Notes under the pieces: generated by a model
What the model was told of the DNA's origin: nothing
The model's input: the letters and a program-made list of their open reading frames with translations, nothing else
Database searches by the model: none
Assembly (NCBI RefSeq): GCF_036014115.1
Contig: NZ_CP107913.1
Span: 7,371,501 to 7,435,500, forward strand
DNA: 64,000 bases
Reading direction: 5' to 3'
From: Streptomyces sp. NBC_00448
Lineage (GTDB): Bacteria > Actinomycetota > Actinomycetes > Streptomycetales > Streptomycetaceae
Made by a program: the position numbers and the translations under genes
Shown: piece by piece, positions 53,477-61,655 of the stretch
Numbering within the stretch: the first letter of the stretch is position 1
Layout of the letters: every line of letters starts with the position of its first letter

Positions 53477-54375
53477 CGCTGCTCGCCGGGGTGGACATCG
53501 GCGGCACCAAGACGGCCGCCGCCCTGATCACCCCCGAGGGCACGCTGCTGGAACGCACCTCCCTCGCCACCCCCGCCGCCCAGGGCCCCGCCGCCGTCCT
53601 CGACGCGGCGGCCCGGGCGGTGGCCCAGCTGGGCCGGCCGGTGGCGGCGGTCGGCGTCGGCAGCGCGGGCGTCATCGACCCGCACACCGGCCGGGTCCGG
53701 TCGGCCACCTCCGCACTGCCCGGCTGGGGCGGCACCGACCTGCGCGGGCTGCTCGCCACCCGGCTCCAGGTCCCCGTCGCGGTGGACAACGACGTCAACG
53801 CCCACGCGCTCGGCGAACACTGGCTCGGCCTCGCCGCCGGCCACGGCTGCGTCCTGCTGCTCACCGTCGGCACCGGGGTGGGCGGTTGCCTCCTCGTCGA
53901 CGGCCGCGTCCACCACGGCGCCGGCGGCGCGGCCGGTGAGGCCGGCCACCTGCCGGTCCCGGCCGCGGCCGGGCTGCCCTGCCCCTGCGGCGGCCACGGC
54001 CACGCCGAGGCCGCCGCCTCCGGACCCGCGATGACGGCCGCCTACCGGCAACTCGCCGCCGCATCGGACGCGACCCTTCCGCGGATCAACTCCCTCGCGG
54101 AGGAAGGAGATCCGACCGCCCGGACCGTCCTGCGCACCGGCGCCACCGCGCTCGGCGAGGCCATCGGCGGTCTCGTCAACGTCCTCGCCCCCGACCTCGT
54201 CATCCTCGGCGGCGGCGTCAGCCGCTCCGGCCCCGTCTGGTGGGACACGCTCCGGGAGACCGTGGCCGCCCACCTGCTACCCGCGGTGGCCGGCACCCCG
54301 GTGCGCGCGGGTGCGCTCGGCGACGACGCGGCGCTGTACGGTGCCGCGTTCCTCGGGCGGGAGGTGCTGGCATGA
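53473..54375 (+). CDS. nanK: ROK-family sugar kinase, likely N-acetylmannosamine kinase
   Basis: 300 aa with no DNA-binding domain, so a kinase and not a regulator. ATP motif GVDIGGTKTAAAL (6-18), catalytic Asp in VAVDNDVNAHALGE, TVGTGVGGC and EAGHLPV. The zinc motif is altered: CPCGGHGHAEA replaces CxCGxxGCxE, so the third Cys is His. The order lyase-kinase-epimerase matches the catabolic sequence NanA, NanK, NanE. Start overlaps the lyase stop (ATGA). Confidence 0.85.
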   Translation: MTLLAGVDIGGTKTAAALITPEGTLLERTSLATPAAQGPAAVLDAAARAVAQLGRPVAAVGVGSAGVIDPHTGRVRSATSALPGWGGTDLRGLLATRLQVPVAVDNDVNAHALGEHWLGLAAGHGCVLLLTVGTGVGGCLLVDGRVHHGAGGAAGEAGHLPVPAAAGLPCPCGGHGHAEAAASGPAMTAAYRQLAAASDATLPRINSLAEEGDPTARTVLRTGATALGEAIGGLVNVLAPDLVILGGGVSRSGPVWWDTLRETVAAHLLPAVAGTPVRAGALGDDAALYGAAFLGREVLA

Positions 54376-55190
54376 GCGGGCACGACCGTCCCGCCCCTGC
54401 GCCCGGGAGCGCCGGGAGCGCCGAGGGACCCGGGGGGCTCGCAGCCACCGGTGGGGCCGCGGCGACCGCCGGAGCCGGCACCGGCAGCACCTACCGGACG
54501 GGTCAGGCCCGTGCCGGAATCCTGGAACGGCTGCGCGGACGGCTGATCGTCTCCTGCCAGGCGTACCCGGGGGAGCCGCTGCGGGACCCGCTGATCATGC
54601 GTCAGATGTCGCTCGCCGTACTGGAAGGCGGTGCGGCCGGCATCCGCGCCCAGGGTCTCGACGACCTGCGTGCCATCCGCGCGGTGACCGACGTCCCGCT
54701 GATCGGCCTCTGGAAGAACGGCACTTCAGGGGTCTACATCACCCCGACTGCGCGGCATGCCCGCGAAGTCGCGGCGACCGGCGCGGACATCGTGGCCGTG
54801 GACGCGACTTTCCGTCCGCGGCCCGGCGGCGAGACGTTGGAGCAGACCGTCACCGCCGTACACCAGGTCGGCCGGCTCCTCATGGCCGATGTCTCCAGCT
54901 ACGAGGAGGGCATCGAGGCGGCCGCCCTCGGTGCCGATGTGGTCGGCACCACCCTGTCCGGTCACGTCGGCGGAGCTCCCCATCCGCAGGGTCCCGACCT
55001 CGACCTCGTCGCCCGGCTCAGTGCGGCGCTGTCCGTCCCGGTGCTGGCCGAGGGGCGTATCCACACTCCCGCGCAGGCCCAAGCCGCCCTGGACGCGGGT
55101 GCTTTCGCGGTCGTCGTGGGCACGGCCATCACCCACCCGACCAGCCTCACCCGGTGGTTCGCCGAGGGGATGGGGCAGGCCGGCGGATAG
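54372..55190 (+). CDS. nanE: N-acetylmannosamine-6-phosphate 2-epimerase
   Basis: Converts ManNAc-6-P to GlcNAc-6-P, joining sialate to aminosugar catabolism. 272 aa; about 40 low-complexity residues precede the TIM barrel. Hallmarks: RLIVSCQAYPGEPL, GIRAQGLDDLRAIR, VPLIGLWK (catalytic Lys), ADIVAVDATFRPRP, LMADVS, VGTTLSGH, VPVLAEGRIHTP (Glu), AFAVVVGTAIT. Start overlaps nanK (ATGA). The NagA and NagB steps are not encoded here. Confidence 0.92.
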   Translation: MSGHDRPAPAPGSAGSAEGPGGLAATGGAAATAGAGTGSTYRTGQARAGILERLRGRLIVSCQAYPGEPLRDPLIMRQMSLAVLEGGAAGIRAQGLDDLRAIRAVTDVPLIGLWKNGTSGVYITPTARHAREVAATGADIVAVDATFRPRPGGETLEQTVTAVHQVGRLLMADVSSYEEGIEAAALGADVVGTTLSGHVGGAPHPQGPDLDLVARLSAALSVPVLAEGRIHTPAQAQAALDAGAFAVVVGTAITHPTSLTRWFAEGMGQAGG

Positions 55191-55288
55191 CGCGGTCGAC
55201 AGCCCGGACGACAGCCCGGCGAGCGGTCGGCTCTGCCGGTCCGCGCCGAGAGGTGCCGCGGGCGCTCCGGTCCACCCGGGGTGCCCGC

Positions 55289-55912
55289 TCACGCACCGCT
55301 CAGCTCCAGGAGTTTGACGACCGTGTTCCAGTTGCGCGAGGTCGCGGTCAGACCCAGCCAGCGGTCGGAGAAGCGGGCGGCCAGCTTGGAGTTGCGGATC
55401 GAGTCCGGGAAGTGGGCGTAGATCTCCCGCTCACCGGCCCGGAACTCGTCGGGGGCGTAGACGGCCGGGTCCAGGGCCGCCAACTTGTCCCGGGGCGGGG
55501 GCCCGGACAAGAAGACGACCACGAACCGCGAGCCGTTCACACCCTCCATCGCGAACGGGTTGGCGTCGACCACGCGTCGCAGGTCCGTCCCCGTCCGGAC
55601 CAGGCACGCGATGGTCAGCCCCAGCTCGTCGGCGATGCGTTGCTCCAACTCCGCTGCCAGGCGCTGCGGTTCCTCCTCCTTTCCGTGGGTGAAGACGGCG
55701 TTGCCGCTTTGCAGGTAGGTGCGCACCGCGGTGCCGCCCATGTCGGTGAGCAGGCCGCGCAGTGTCTCCATGGGGACTCGTGAGTGGCCCCCGACATTGA
55801 TGCCGCGCAGAAGTGCGACATAGCTGGTGGCGGGCGGTTCCGCGATGTCTGCGGTGGCCGCGGGACCCGCGCTCTTCGGTGAACGTGGCGTACTGGTACT
55901 GGGTTTCGTCAC
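55289..55912 (-). CDS. DUF1697 family protein
   Basis: 207 aa from GTG at 55912; the frame is open further upstream to 56128 but without conservation. The DUF1697 domain starts at about residue 31 with YVALLRGINVGGHSRVPM, then RTYLQSGNAVF, FAMEGVNGSRF and a C-terminal TATSRNWNTVVKLLEL, all typical. Function unknown. It converges on nanE; no clear terminator lies between. Confidence 0.88.
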   Translation of the reverse strand: MTKPSTSTPRSPKSAGPAATADIAEPPATSYVALLRGINVGGHSRVPMETLRGLLTDMGGTAVRTYLQSGNAVFTHGKEEEPQRLAAELEQRIADELGLTIACLVRTGTDLRRVVDANPFAMEGVNGSRFVVVFLSGPPPRDKLAALDPAVYAPDEFRAGEREIYAHFPDSIRNSKLAARFSDRWLGLTATSRNWNTVVKLLELSGA

Positions 55913-56083
55913 CTCCGTAAAGGTAGTGGTGGTGGGCCGCGGCGGGCGGGCGCGCGCGGGCGCGTAAAGAGGGGTGATGCGTGTGTGTGGGGGTGCGGCT
56001 CGGGCCGGTGGTGATTCGGGCACCGCCGCGATTCGATCCGCTGTAGGTCTGTTTCTCCTGAATCCATGCGGGTTATGCCGGAT

Positions 56084-56101
56084 GTCCCTCTTTCGAGGGA
56101 C
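56084..56101. promoter_or_regulatory. Palindrome GTCCCTC-N4-GAGGGAC
   Basis: Perfect 7-bp arms, spacer TTTC, 54 bp upstream of the ATPase gene. The core TCCCTC-N4-GAGGGA repeats at 42322-42337. Confidence 0.4.
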
Positions 56102-56141
56102 GAAACGTACGCTGGAACGGTTCGGCACGATCGACGGTCGT

Positions 56142-56147
56142 TAACTT
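56142..56147 (+). promoter_or_regulatory. Probable -10 of a leaderless ATPase gene
   Basis: TAACTT ends 7 bp before the ATG at 56155; no ribosome-binding site is visible. Confidence 0.4.
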
Positions 56148-56154
56148 CGCGGCC

Positions 56155-58569
56155 ATGAGCAGCAGCCCGCAGCGCCCGATCGTCACCGAACTCCGGCTGT
56201 CGGCCTTCAAGTCACATCGCGGCGCCACTTTCCCGCTCGAACCGCTCACACTCCTCGCCGGGGCCAGCGGCACGGGCAAGTCGAGCGTCCTCGAAGGTCT
56301 GGCCGTGCTCGGCCGGCTCGCGTCCGGAGCAGATCTGCAGGAGGTGTTCGCGGTGTCCGGCACCGGCCGGTCGTTCGTGCGCGGGGGAGCGGCGGCATGC
56401 GTGCCGCAGGGCGCGAGGGCCGATGCGCAGGGGCGGCGCGGCTTCCGGATCGGCTGCACCACCAGTGGGCCGCTCGGCCCGGTCCGCCTCGACCTGGCCG
56501 TCCAGGTCGAACCCACCCTGCGGATCGTCGGCGAACGGCTCACCGGCTCGGGCGAGACCCTTCTGACCACCGCCCTGCGTGACCCGACCCGGCCGTCCGT
56601 GCAGGCCGCCTGGCACACCGCCGGCGCCGTCGCGGTCACCCGCGCGCCCCTTCCCGACGACCGGCTGGCCACGTCGTTGCTGCCGTTGCGGGTCTCCGGG
56701 CGTACGGAGGGGCAGCGGCTGGTGCTGTCCGCGGCCGAGCAGCTCGTGGTCGCGCTGCGCGGGGTCTTCCCGATCGCGCCGCGGCCGGAGTTGATGCGCG
56801 GCCCCGTCCGGGTCGGCGACGGGCGGCTGCGCGGTTCGTGCGACAACCTGTCCGCGGTGCTGGCCAGGACCGAGCACGAGTGCAGCATCCGGCACGGGAT
56901 GCTGGTCGGCGCGGTACGCGACGTGTGCAGCGGGCCGGTGCGCGGCCTGACCGCGCTGCCCGCGCTGATGGCGGGCGACGGCCGGGAGCCGCTGGTCGAG
57001 GCGGTGATCGCCGCGGTCGACCGCGGCGCGCTCGGTATGGTCCCGGTCGACCGGCTCGGCGACGGGGAACTGCGTTTTCTGGCGATGGCGTTGGTGCTGC
57101 TGACCGGACCCGGTGTGCTGGACGTCGACACCAGTACCGAGCATCTGCCGGCCGGGCAGGTGCTGACCGTGGTGGCCGACGGGCTCGACGTCGGTGTCGA
57201 CCGGCGGCAGGCCCGGGAACTGCTCCGGCTGGCGGGGATCGCCGCCGCGCGGGGCCACATCAGGTTGCTGTGCACCGTGCAGGACCCGGCGTACGCGGAG
57301 GGGATCGACACGGCGGGCGGGGTCGCGCTCACGGTGCTCGGAGCGGGGTCGAAGGTGACGAAGTTGATGAAGAAGAAGGAGAGGGCGGGGGAGGGCGAGG
57401 AGCAGCGCGGCGGGGAGAGCGCGGGCGCTGGGGGCGGGGCGAGGCCCGAGGGCGTGGGGGACTCTGCGGGTGCGTCAGGCTCCGAGGCTGGGGGAGACGT
57501 GGCGGATGCGGCGGAAGCTGGGGGCATGGCGGACGTGGCCGAGGCGGCGGACGTGGCGGACCTGACGGGAGCCGCCGGTGCCGGGGACGTGGTGAGCTCT
57601 GCTGGTGCGACGGGTTCGGTGGATGCGGAGCTCTCAGGCGATGGGGTGTCCGCGGCCGGTGCGACCGGCTCGGTTGATGAAGACGGTGTGGCCGGTGCGG
57701 TGGATGACGTCGGCGGTGCCGGCGCCGGGCGGGGAGCGGGCGATGCCGAGGACCCGGACCCGGGTGATGAGTCGGCGGTGGGCGGGGCGGAGAGGCCGTG
57801 CGCGTCCGGACCGGGAGGAGTCGAACGGCAGGACGCGGGCGGGTTCGCGGGGGAGGGAGACGGTGCCTCCGACGGCGCATCGGCGAGGGCTGAGCCGACG
57901 ACGGGGAATGCTGTGGCGCGGGACCCCTGGGCTGAGGCCGTCGACGACGAGCGAGGACCGGTCCAACCCGCCCCGAGCGGTGCGGTTTCCCCGGATGCCC
58001 CCTTCGCGCGGCCGGCGTCCGGAGCCTCTCCTTACGGTGAAGCGCCGTTCGACCAGGCGGGATACGACGACTTCGGGTACGGCGGCCTGGCGTACGACGA
58101 CTCCGAATTCGACGACTCCGAATATGAGGCCCCCGACCACCGCGGCTTCGATCGCGCCGACTACGTCTACACCGAATCCGTCGACGACGTGCCCGGGCAC
58201 GCGGAACCGGCGTGGTTCGATGCCGCGTTCGCGCAGCCGGCGCCGCCCGATCCCGCACCGGCCGGGCCGCCTGTACAAGCAGGTCCACCTCTACCGACAG
58301 GTCCACCCGTACAGACGGGCCCGCCCTCGTCGGCAGGCCCGTCCTCGACGGCCGCCGTACCGGCGCCCCGTACCGGCCCCACGCGCTCGCCCGCGCCCCG
58401 CACCGGCCCCACACCAGTCCCCGCGCCCACGCCACAAGCGGGCTCCGTGCCGCCCGCCCGCGGCGAACCCGGTGTCGCCGGCTCCCCGCACCCCCCTTGT
58501 ACCTGCGCGCACGGTGAACCGCTCCCCGCCGCGGCCGAGGGCGAAGATGAGGTAGACCAGTCCGAGTGA
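56155..58569 (+). CDS. RecF/ABC-like ATPase with long disordered C-terminal tail
   Basis: 804 aa. The N-terminal ATPase (1 to about 395) starts with ELRLSAFKSHRGATFPLEPL and Walker A GASGTGKSS (36-44), as in RecF/AAA_21 proteins. A signature-like LGDGELRFLAMALVLL and a degenerate Walker B LDVDTSTEHLP lie at about 300-325. There is no coiled coil. From about 405 the chain is Gly/Ala/Asp/Glu low complexity with a repeated SAGATGSVD. A Tyr/Asp-rich stretch follows (about 635-675, YDDSEFDDSEYEA), then Pro/Thr repeats (GPPVQTGPP, RTGPT). The stop overlaps the MazG-like gene (GTGA). The ATPase family is common in streptomycetes; function unknown. Confidence 0.8.
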   Translation: MSSSPQRPIVTELRLSAFKSHRGATFPLEPLTLLAGASGTGKSSVLEGLAVLGRLASGADLQEVFAVSGTGRSFVRGGAAACVPQGARADAQGRRGFRIGCTTSGPLGPVRLDLAVQVEPTLRIVGERLTGSGETLLTTALRDPTRPSVQAAWHTAGAVAVTRAPLPDDRLATSLLPLRVSGRTEGQRLVLSAAEQLVVALRGVFPIAPRPELMRGPVRVGDGRLRGSCDNLSAVLARTEHECSIRHGMLVGAVRDVCSGPVRGLTALPALMAGDGREPLVEAVIAAVDRGALGMVPVDRLGDGELRFLAMALVLLTGPGVLDVDTSTEHLPAGQVLTVVADGLDVGVDRRQARELLRLAGIAAARGHIRLLCTVQDPAYAEGIDTAGGVALTVLGAGSKVTKLMKKKERAGEGEEQRGGESAGAGGGARPEGVGDSAGASGSEAGGDVADAAEAGGMADVAEAADVADLTGAAGAGDVVSSAGATGSVDAELSGDGVSAAGATGSVDEDGVAGAVDDVGGAGAGRGAGDAEDPDPGDESAVGGAERPCASGPGGVERQDAGGFAGEGDGASDGASARAEPTTGNAVARDPWAEAVDDERGPVQPAPSGAVSPDAPFARPASGASPYGEAPFDQAGYDDFGYGGLAYDDSEFDDSEYEAPDHRGFDRADYVYTESVDDVPGHAEPAWFDAAFAQPAPPDPAPAGPPVQAGPPLPTGPPVQTGPPSSAGPSSTAAVPAPRTGPTRSPAPRTGPTPVPAPTPQAGSVPPARGEPGVAGSPHPPCTCAHGEPLPAAAEGEDEVDQSE

Positions 58570-58940
58570 CGGACACACACGATCTCGCCGAACTGCAGCA
58601 ACGCCTCGTGGACTTCGCGGCCGTGCGCCGCTGGGAGCCGTTCCACACCCCGAAGAACCTCGCCGCCGCGCTGAGCGTCGAAGCCTCGGAACTGCTGGAG
58701 ATCTTCCAGTGGTTGACCCCGGAGCAGTCGGTGGCGGTGATGGACGGGGACGATGCCGCGGACCGGGTACGGGACGAGGTGGCGGACGTACTGGCGTATC
58801 TGCTGCAGTTCTGCGCGGTCCTCGACATCGACGTGCTGGCCGCGCTCGCCGCGAAGATCGACCGCAACGAAGTGCGGTTTCCCGTGCCTGGACCGGCCGA
58901 GGACGGGGTTTCCGGGCACGACCATCCCTCGAAAGAGTGA
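58566..58940 (+). CDS. MazG-like nucleotide pyrophosphohydrolase
   Basis: 124 aa from GTG at 58566, overlapping the ATPase stop. All-alpha NTP pyrophosphatase: the metal motif ExxE...ExxD is seen in SVEASELLEIFQW and DEVADVLAYLLQF. Short single-domain MazG/RS21-C6-like enzymes cleave non-canonical (d)NTPs. Translational coupling suggests a functional link with the ATPase. Confidence 0.9.
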   Translation: MTDTHDLAELQQRLVDFAAVRRWEPFHTPKNLAAALSVEASELLEIFQWLTPEQSVAVMDGDDAADRVRDEVADVLAYLLQFCAVLDIDVLAALAAKIDRNEVRFPVPGPAEDGVSGHDHPSKE

Positions 58941-58945
58941 TCGAG

Positions 58946-58972
58946 TTATCCACAATCGGAGAGTTATCCACA
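58946..58972. promoter_or_regulatory. Two perfect DnaA boxes
   Basis: TTATCCACA at 58946-58954 and 58964-58972, same strand, 18 bp apart. They lie within a 12-bp repeated GAGTTATCCACA directly after the MazG-like stop. Typical of DnaA titration or DnaA-controlled promoters; too few for an origin. Confidence 0.65.
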
Positions 58973-59007
58973 GCTTCGAATCCGCCCCTTTCTGACCGCT
59001 CGCGCCG

Positions 59008-59024
59008 TGTCACTCTGGGTGACA
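59008..59024. promoter_or_regulatory. Inverted repeat TGTCAC-N5-GTGACA
   Basis: Perfect 6-bp arms with spacer TCTGG, 48 bp before the next gene's start; operator-like. Confidence 0.35.
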
Positions 59025-59072
59025 TGAGAACGGCGGCACCGAGTCGCCGCGCTGACGCGGAGGGTGGAGAAG

Positions 59073-59531
59073 ATGGATGCGGCACGGCTTGTAGCGGAGG
59101 CGGAACGGGCGATGGGCCGCGATCCGCAGCCGGACGACGTCATCGCCGAGGCATGGCAGGCGTATGAGCTGACGGAGGCGATCGGACGGCTGCTGGCGGA
59201 GGTGTGGGGGCGAGAGGCGGAGGGTGGCCGACCAGGCGAGCTTGGGGCGGCGCGCGATCCGGGGCGTACGGTGTCGCGGGCCGGGCCCGCGCCGGTGGTC
59301 TCGGCCACGCGGGTCGGGCCGCCCCGGGCCGCCCGGTTGAGCACGGTCCGTGAGCCGCCCGGCACACTGCGGGCGCTGCGGGCTCTCCTCGGTGAGATCG
59401 GGCTCGCCCTGGTCGAGCTCATCTCCTCCGCCTGCGACGAGAAGACCTACTGGGAGTGCGTCGAAGCGCTGGACGCGGTGGACGAGGCCAAGGACCGAGC
59501 GCAAGTGCTGGCGCGCGCCGATTCGGGGTGA
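59073..59531 (+). CDS. Hypothetical protein, mostly helical (DUF6099-like)
   Basis: 152 aa from ATG at 59073; another ATG at 59064 is 3 codons earlier. Helical N-terminus (DAARLVAEAERAMGR, AEAWQAYELTEAIGRLLAEVW), an Arg/Pro/Gly-rich middle, and a helical C-terminus (LGEIGLALVELISSACDEKTYWECVEALDAVDEAKDR, split by family). I recall similar proteins as DUF6099, low certainty. Next gene starts 36 bp on. The DnaA boxes lie upstream. Confidence 0.7.
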   Translation: MDAARLVAEAERAMGRDPQPDDVIAEAWQAYELTEAIGRLLAEVWGREAEGGRPGELGAARDPGRTVSRAGPAPVVSATRVGPPRAARLSTVREPPGTLRALRALLGEIGLALVELISSACDEKTYWECVEALDAVDEAKDRAQVLARADSG

Positions 59532-59566
59532 CGCGGTCGGCCCCGCACCTGATGCAGGATGGAGGA

Positions 59567-60487
59567 ATGGATCTACGTATCTTCACCGAGCCCCAGCAAG
59601 GGGCGAGCTACGACACGCTGCTGGCCGTCGCCAAGGCCACCGAGGACCTGGGCTTCGACGCCTTCTTCCGTTCCGACCACTACCTGACGATGGGCGGGGA
59701 CGGTCTGCCCGGACCCACGGACGCGTGGATCACACTGGCCGGCCTCGCGCGGGAGACCAGCCGGATCAAGCTCGGCACGCTGATGACCGCGGGCACCTTC
59801 CGGCTGCCCGGTGTGCTGGCCATCCAGGTGGCGCAGGTCGACCAGATGTCGGGCGGCCGCGTCGAGTTCGGGCTCGGCGCGGGGTGGTTCGAGGCGGAGC
59901 ACACCGCGTACGGAATCCCCTTCCCGAAGGAGAAGTTCGGCAGGCTGGAGGAGCAGCTGGCCGTCATCACCGGACTGTGGGGGACACCTGCGGGGCAGAC
60001 CTTCGACTTCGACGGCAAGTTCTACCAGCTCAAGGACTCGCCGGCGCTGGCCAAGCCCGCGCAGCCGTCGCTTCCGGTGATCATCGGCGGGATGGGTGTC
60101 AAGCGCACGCCGGAGCTGGCGGCGCGCTACGCGGCGGAGTTCAACGTGCCGTTCGCGTCGGTCGAGGACAGCGGCAAGCAGTTCGAGCGGGTGCGGGAGG
60201 CGGCGCGGTCGGCCGGTCGGGCGGCGGACGACATCGTCCTGTCCAACGCTCTGGTCGTCGCGGTCGGCAAGGACGACGCCGAGGTGAGCCGGCGGGCGGC
60301 GGCGATCGGCCGGGAGGTGGACGATCTGAAGGCCAACGGGCTGGCCGGATCGCCTGCCGAGGTCGTCGACAAGATCGGGCGGTATGCCGAGACGGGCGCC
60401 ACTCGGTTCTACCTCCAGGTTCTCGACCTGAAGGACCTGGACCACCTGGAGCTGATCTCCGCGCAGGTCCAGTCGCAGGTCGGATGA
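59567..60487 (+). CDS. LLM-class F420-dependent oxidoreductase
   Basis: 306 aa from ATG at 59567 with GGAGGA. Luciferase-like TIM barrel: FFRSDHYLTM, TSRIKLGTLMTAGTFRLPGV, GRVEFGLGAGWFEAEHTAYG, PVIIGGMG. This TIGR03560-like group uses coenzyme F420 (or FMN) as hydride carrier. Substrate unknown; cytoplasmic. Confidence 0.88.
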   Translation: MDLRIFTEPQQGASYDTLLAVAKATEDLGFDAFFRSDHYLTMGGDGLPGPTDAWITLAGLARETSRIKLGTLMTAGTFRLPGVLAIQVAQVDQMSGGRVEFGLGAGWFEAEHTAYGIPFPKEKFGRLEEQLAVITGLWGTPAGQTFDFDGKFYQLKDSPALAKPAQPSLPVIIGGMGVKRTPELAARYAAEFNVPFASVEDSGKQFERVREAARSAGRAADDIVLSNALVVAVGKDDAEVSRRAAAIGREVDDLKANGLAGSPAEVVDKIGRYAETGATRFYLQVLDLKDLDHLELISAQVQSQVG

Positions 60488-60494
60488 CGGCGCG

Positions 60495-61499
60495 GTGACG
60501 CCGCCCGTGCCCGCGGCGGAGCCCGGCCCCGCCCGCGGGCCGGGCGGACCGGCCGCCGGAGAAGAGCGCACCGCAGAAGCAACGGAGAAGGGAGGTGAGG
60601 CGATCGGAGGAAGGCCGGTCGTGCCGGACGAAGGGGCGCTGGTACTGGACGGCGGGTTGTCCAACCAGCTCGCGGACCAGGGCTGCGACCTGGCGGACCC
60701 GCTGTGGACGGCGCGGCTCCTGGCGGACGAGCCCGAGCAGATCCTCGCGGCCCACACCGCATACCTGGAAGCGGGCGCCCAGGTGCTCACCACGGCCAGC
60801 TATCAGGCGACGTACGAAGGGTTCGCGCAGCGCGGTGTCGGCCGCGTGGAGGCGACACGACTCCTGCGCCGCAGCGTCGAGTTGGCCCGGCGGGCGGTAG
60901 CGGGCCGGCTCGGGGTGCGGGTGGCGGCGTCGGTCGGACCGTACGGCGCGATGCTGGCGGACGGGAGCGAGTACCGCGGGCGGTACGGGCTGAGCGTGCG
61001 GGAGTTGGAGAGGTTCCATCGACTGCGGATCGAGGCGCTGGCGGCGGCGGAGCCGGATGTCCTCGCGTTGGAGACGGTGCCGGATGTCGACGAAGGGGAG
61101 GCGATGCTGAGGGCGGCCGAGGGCACCGGGGTACCGGTGTGGCTGTCGTACACGATCGAGGGCGGCCGGACACGGGCCGGGCAGCGGTTGGAGGATGCCT
61201 TCGCGCTGGCGGCGGGCCGGGACGAGGTGGTCGCGGTGGGCGTCAACTGCTGCGCCCCGGGCGAGGTGACGGATGCGGTGCGGTTGGCCGCGGAAGTCTC
61301 GGGCAAGCCGGTGGTGGCCTATCCCAACAGCGGTGAGCAGTGGGACGCCGAAGGGCGGCGCTGGGTGGGGGGTTCGGTGTTCGATCCGGGGCTGGTGGCC
61401 GGGTGGCGGCAGGCGGGCGCGCGGTTGGTCGGCGGCTGCTGTCGGGTGGGCCCGGCCGGGATCGCCGGTGTCGCGGCGGAGTTGCGGGGCGGCGGCTGA
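60495..61499 (+). CDS. mmuM: Homocysteine S-methyltransferase (MmuM type)
   Basis: It transfers a methyl group from S-methylmethionine (or SAM) to homocysteine, making methionine. Up to 334 aa from GTG at 60495; a GTG at 60621 (VPDEGALVLDGG) would match the usual family start better and removes a Gly/Ala/Glu-rich lead. Zinc-binding Cys are seen in VNCCAP and GGCCRVGP; LDGGLSNQL, TTASYQATYEGF and ALETVPD are family motifs. It starts 7 bp after the oxidoreductase stop. Confidence 0.88.
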   Translation: MTPPVPAAEPGPARGPGGPAAGEERTAEATEKGGEAIGGRPVVPDEGALVLDGGLSNQLADQGCDLADPLWTARLLADEPEQILAAHTAYLEAGAQVLTTASYQATYEGFAQRGVGRVEATRLLRRSVELARRAVAGRLGVRVAASVGPYGAMLADGSEYRGRYGLSVRELERFHRLRIEALAAAEPDVLALETVPDVDEGEAMLRAAEGTGVPVWLSYTIEGGRTRAGQRLEDAFALAAGRDEVVAVGVNCCAPGEVTDAVRLAAEVSGKPVVAYPNSGEQWDAEGRRWVGGSVFDPGLVAGWRQAGARLVGGCCRVGPAGIAGVAAELRGGG

Positions 61500-61655
61500 G
61501 CCGGCGGGCGGCTTCGGCGGGCGGTGGTTCGGGAAGCGGCCAGGCGGTCCCGTGGCAGGCCGTCCCGGGATGGGCGGTCTGGGGCAGCCAAGCGCGGGCG
61601 GTCGGTAATCCGGTGTCGGCCGGGAGCCCGGCCGTCGATACTCGGATACGTGTTC

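Noticed and set aside
54598..54612. Fourth GntR operator (TCAGATGTCGC)
   Set aside because: Only a half match, lies inside nanE coding sequence with no promoter.
58946..58972. Chromosomal or plasmid replication origin
   Set aside because: Only two DnaA boxes and no dnaA/dnaN or rep genes; an actinobacterial oriC has many boxes.
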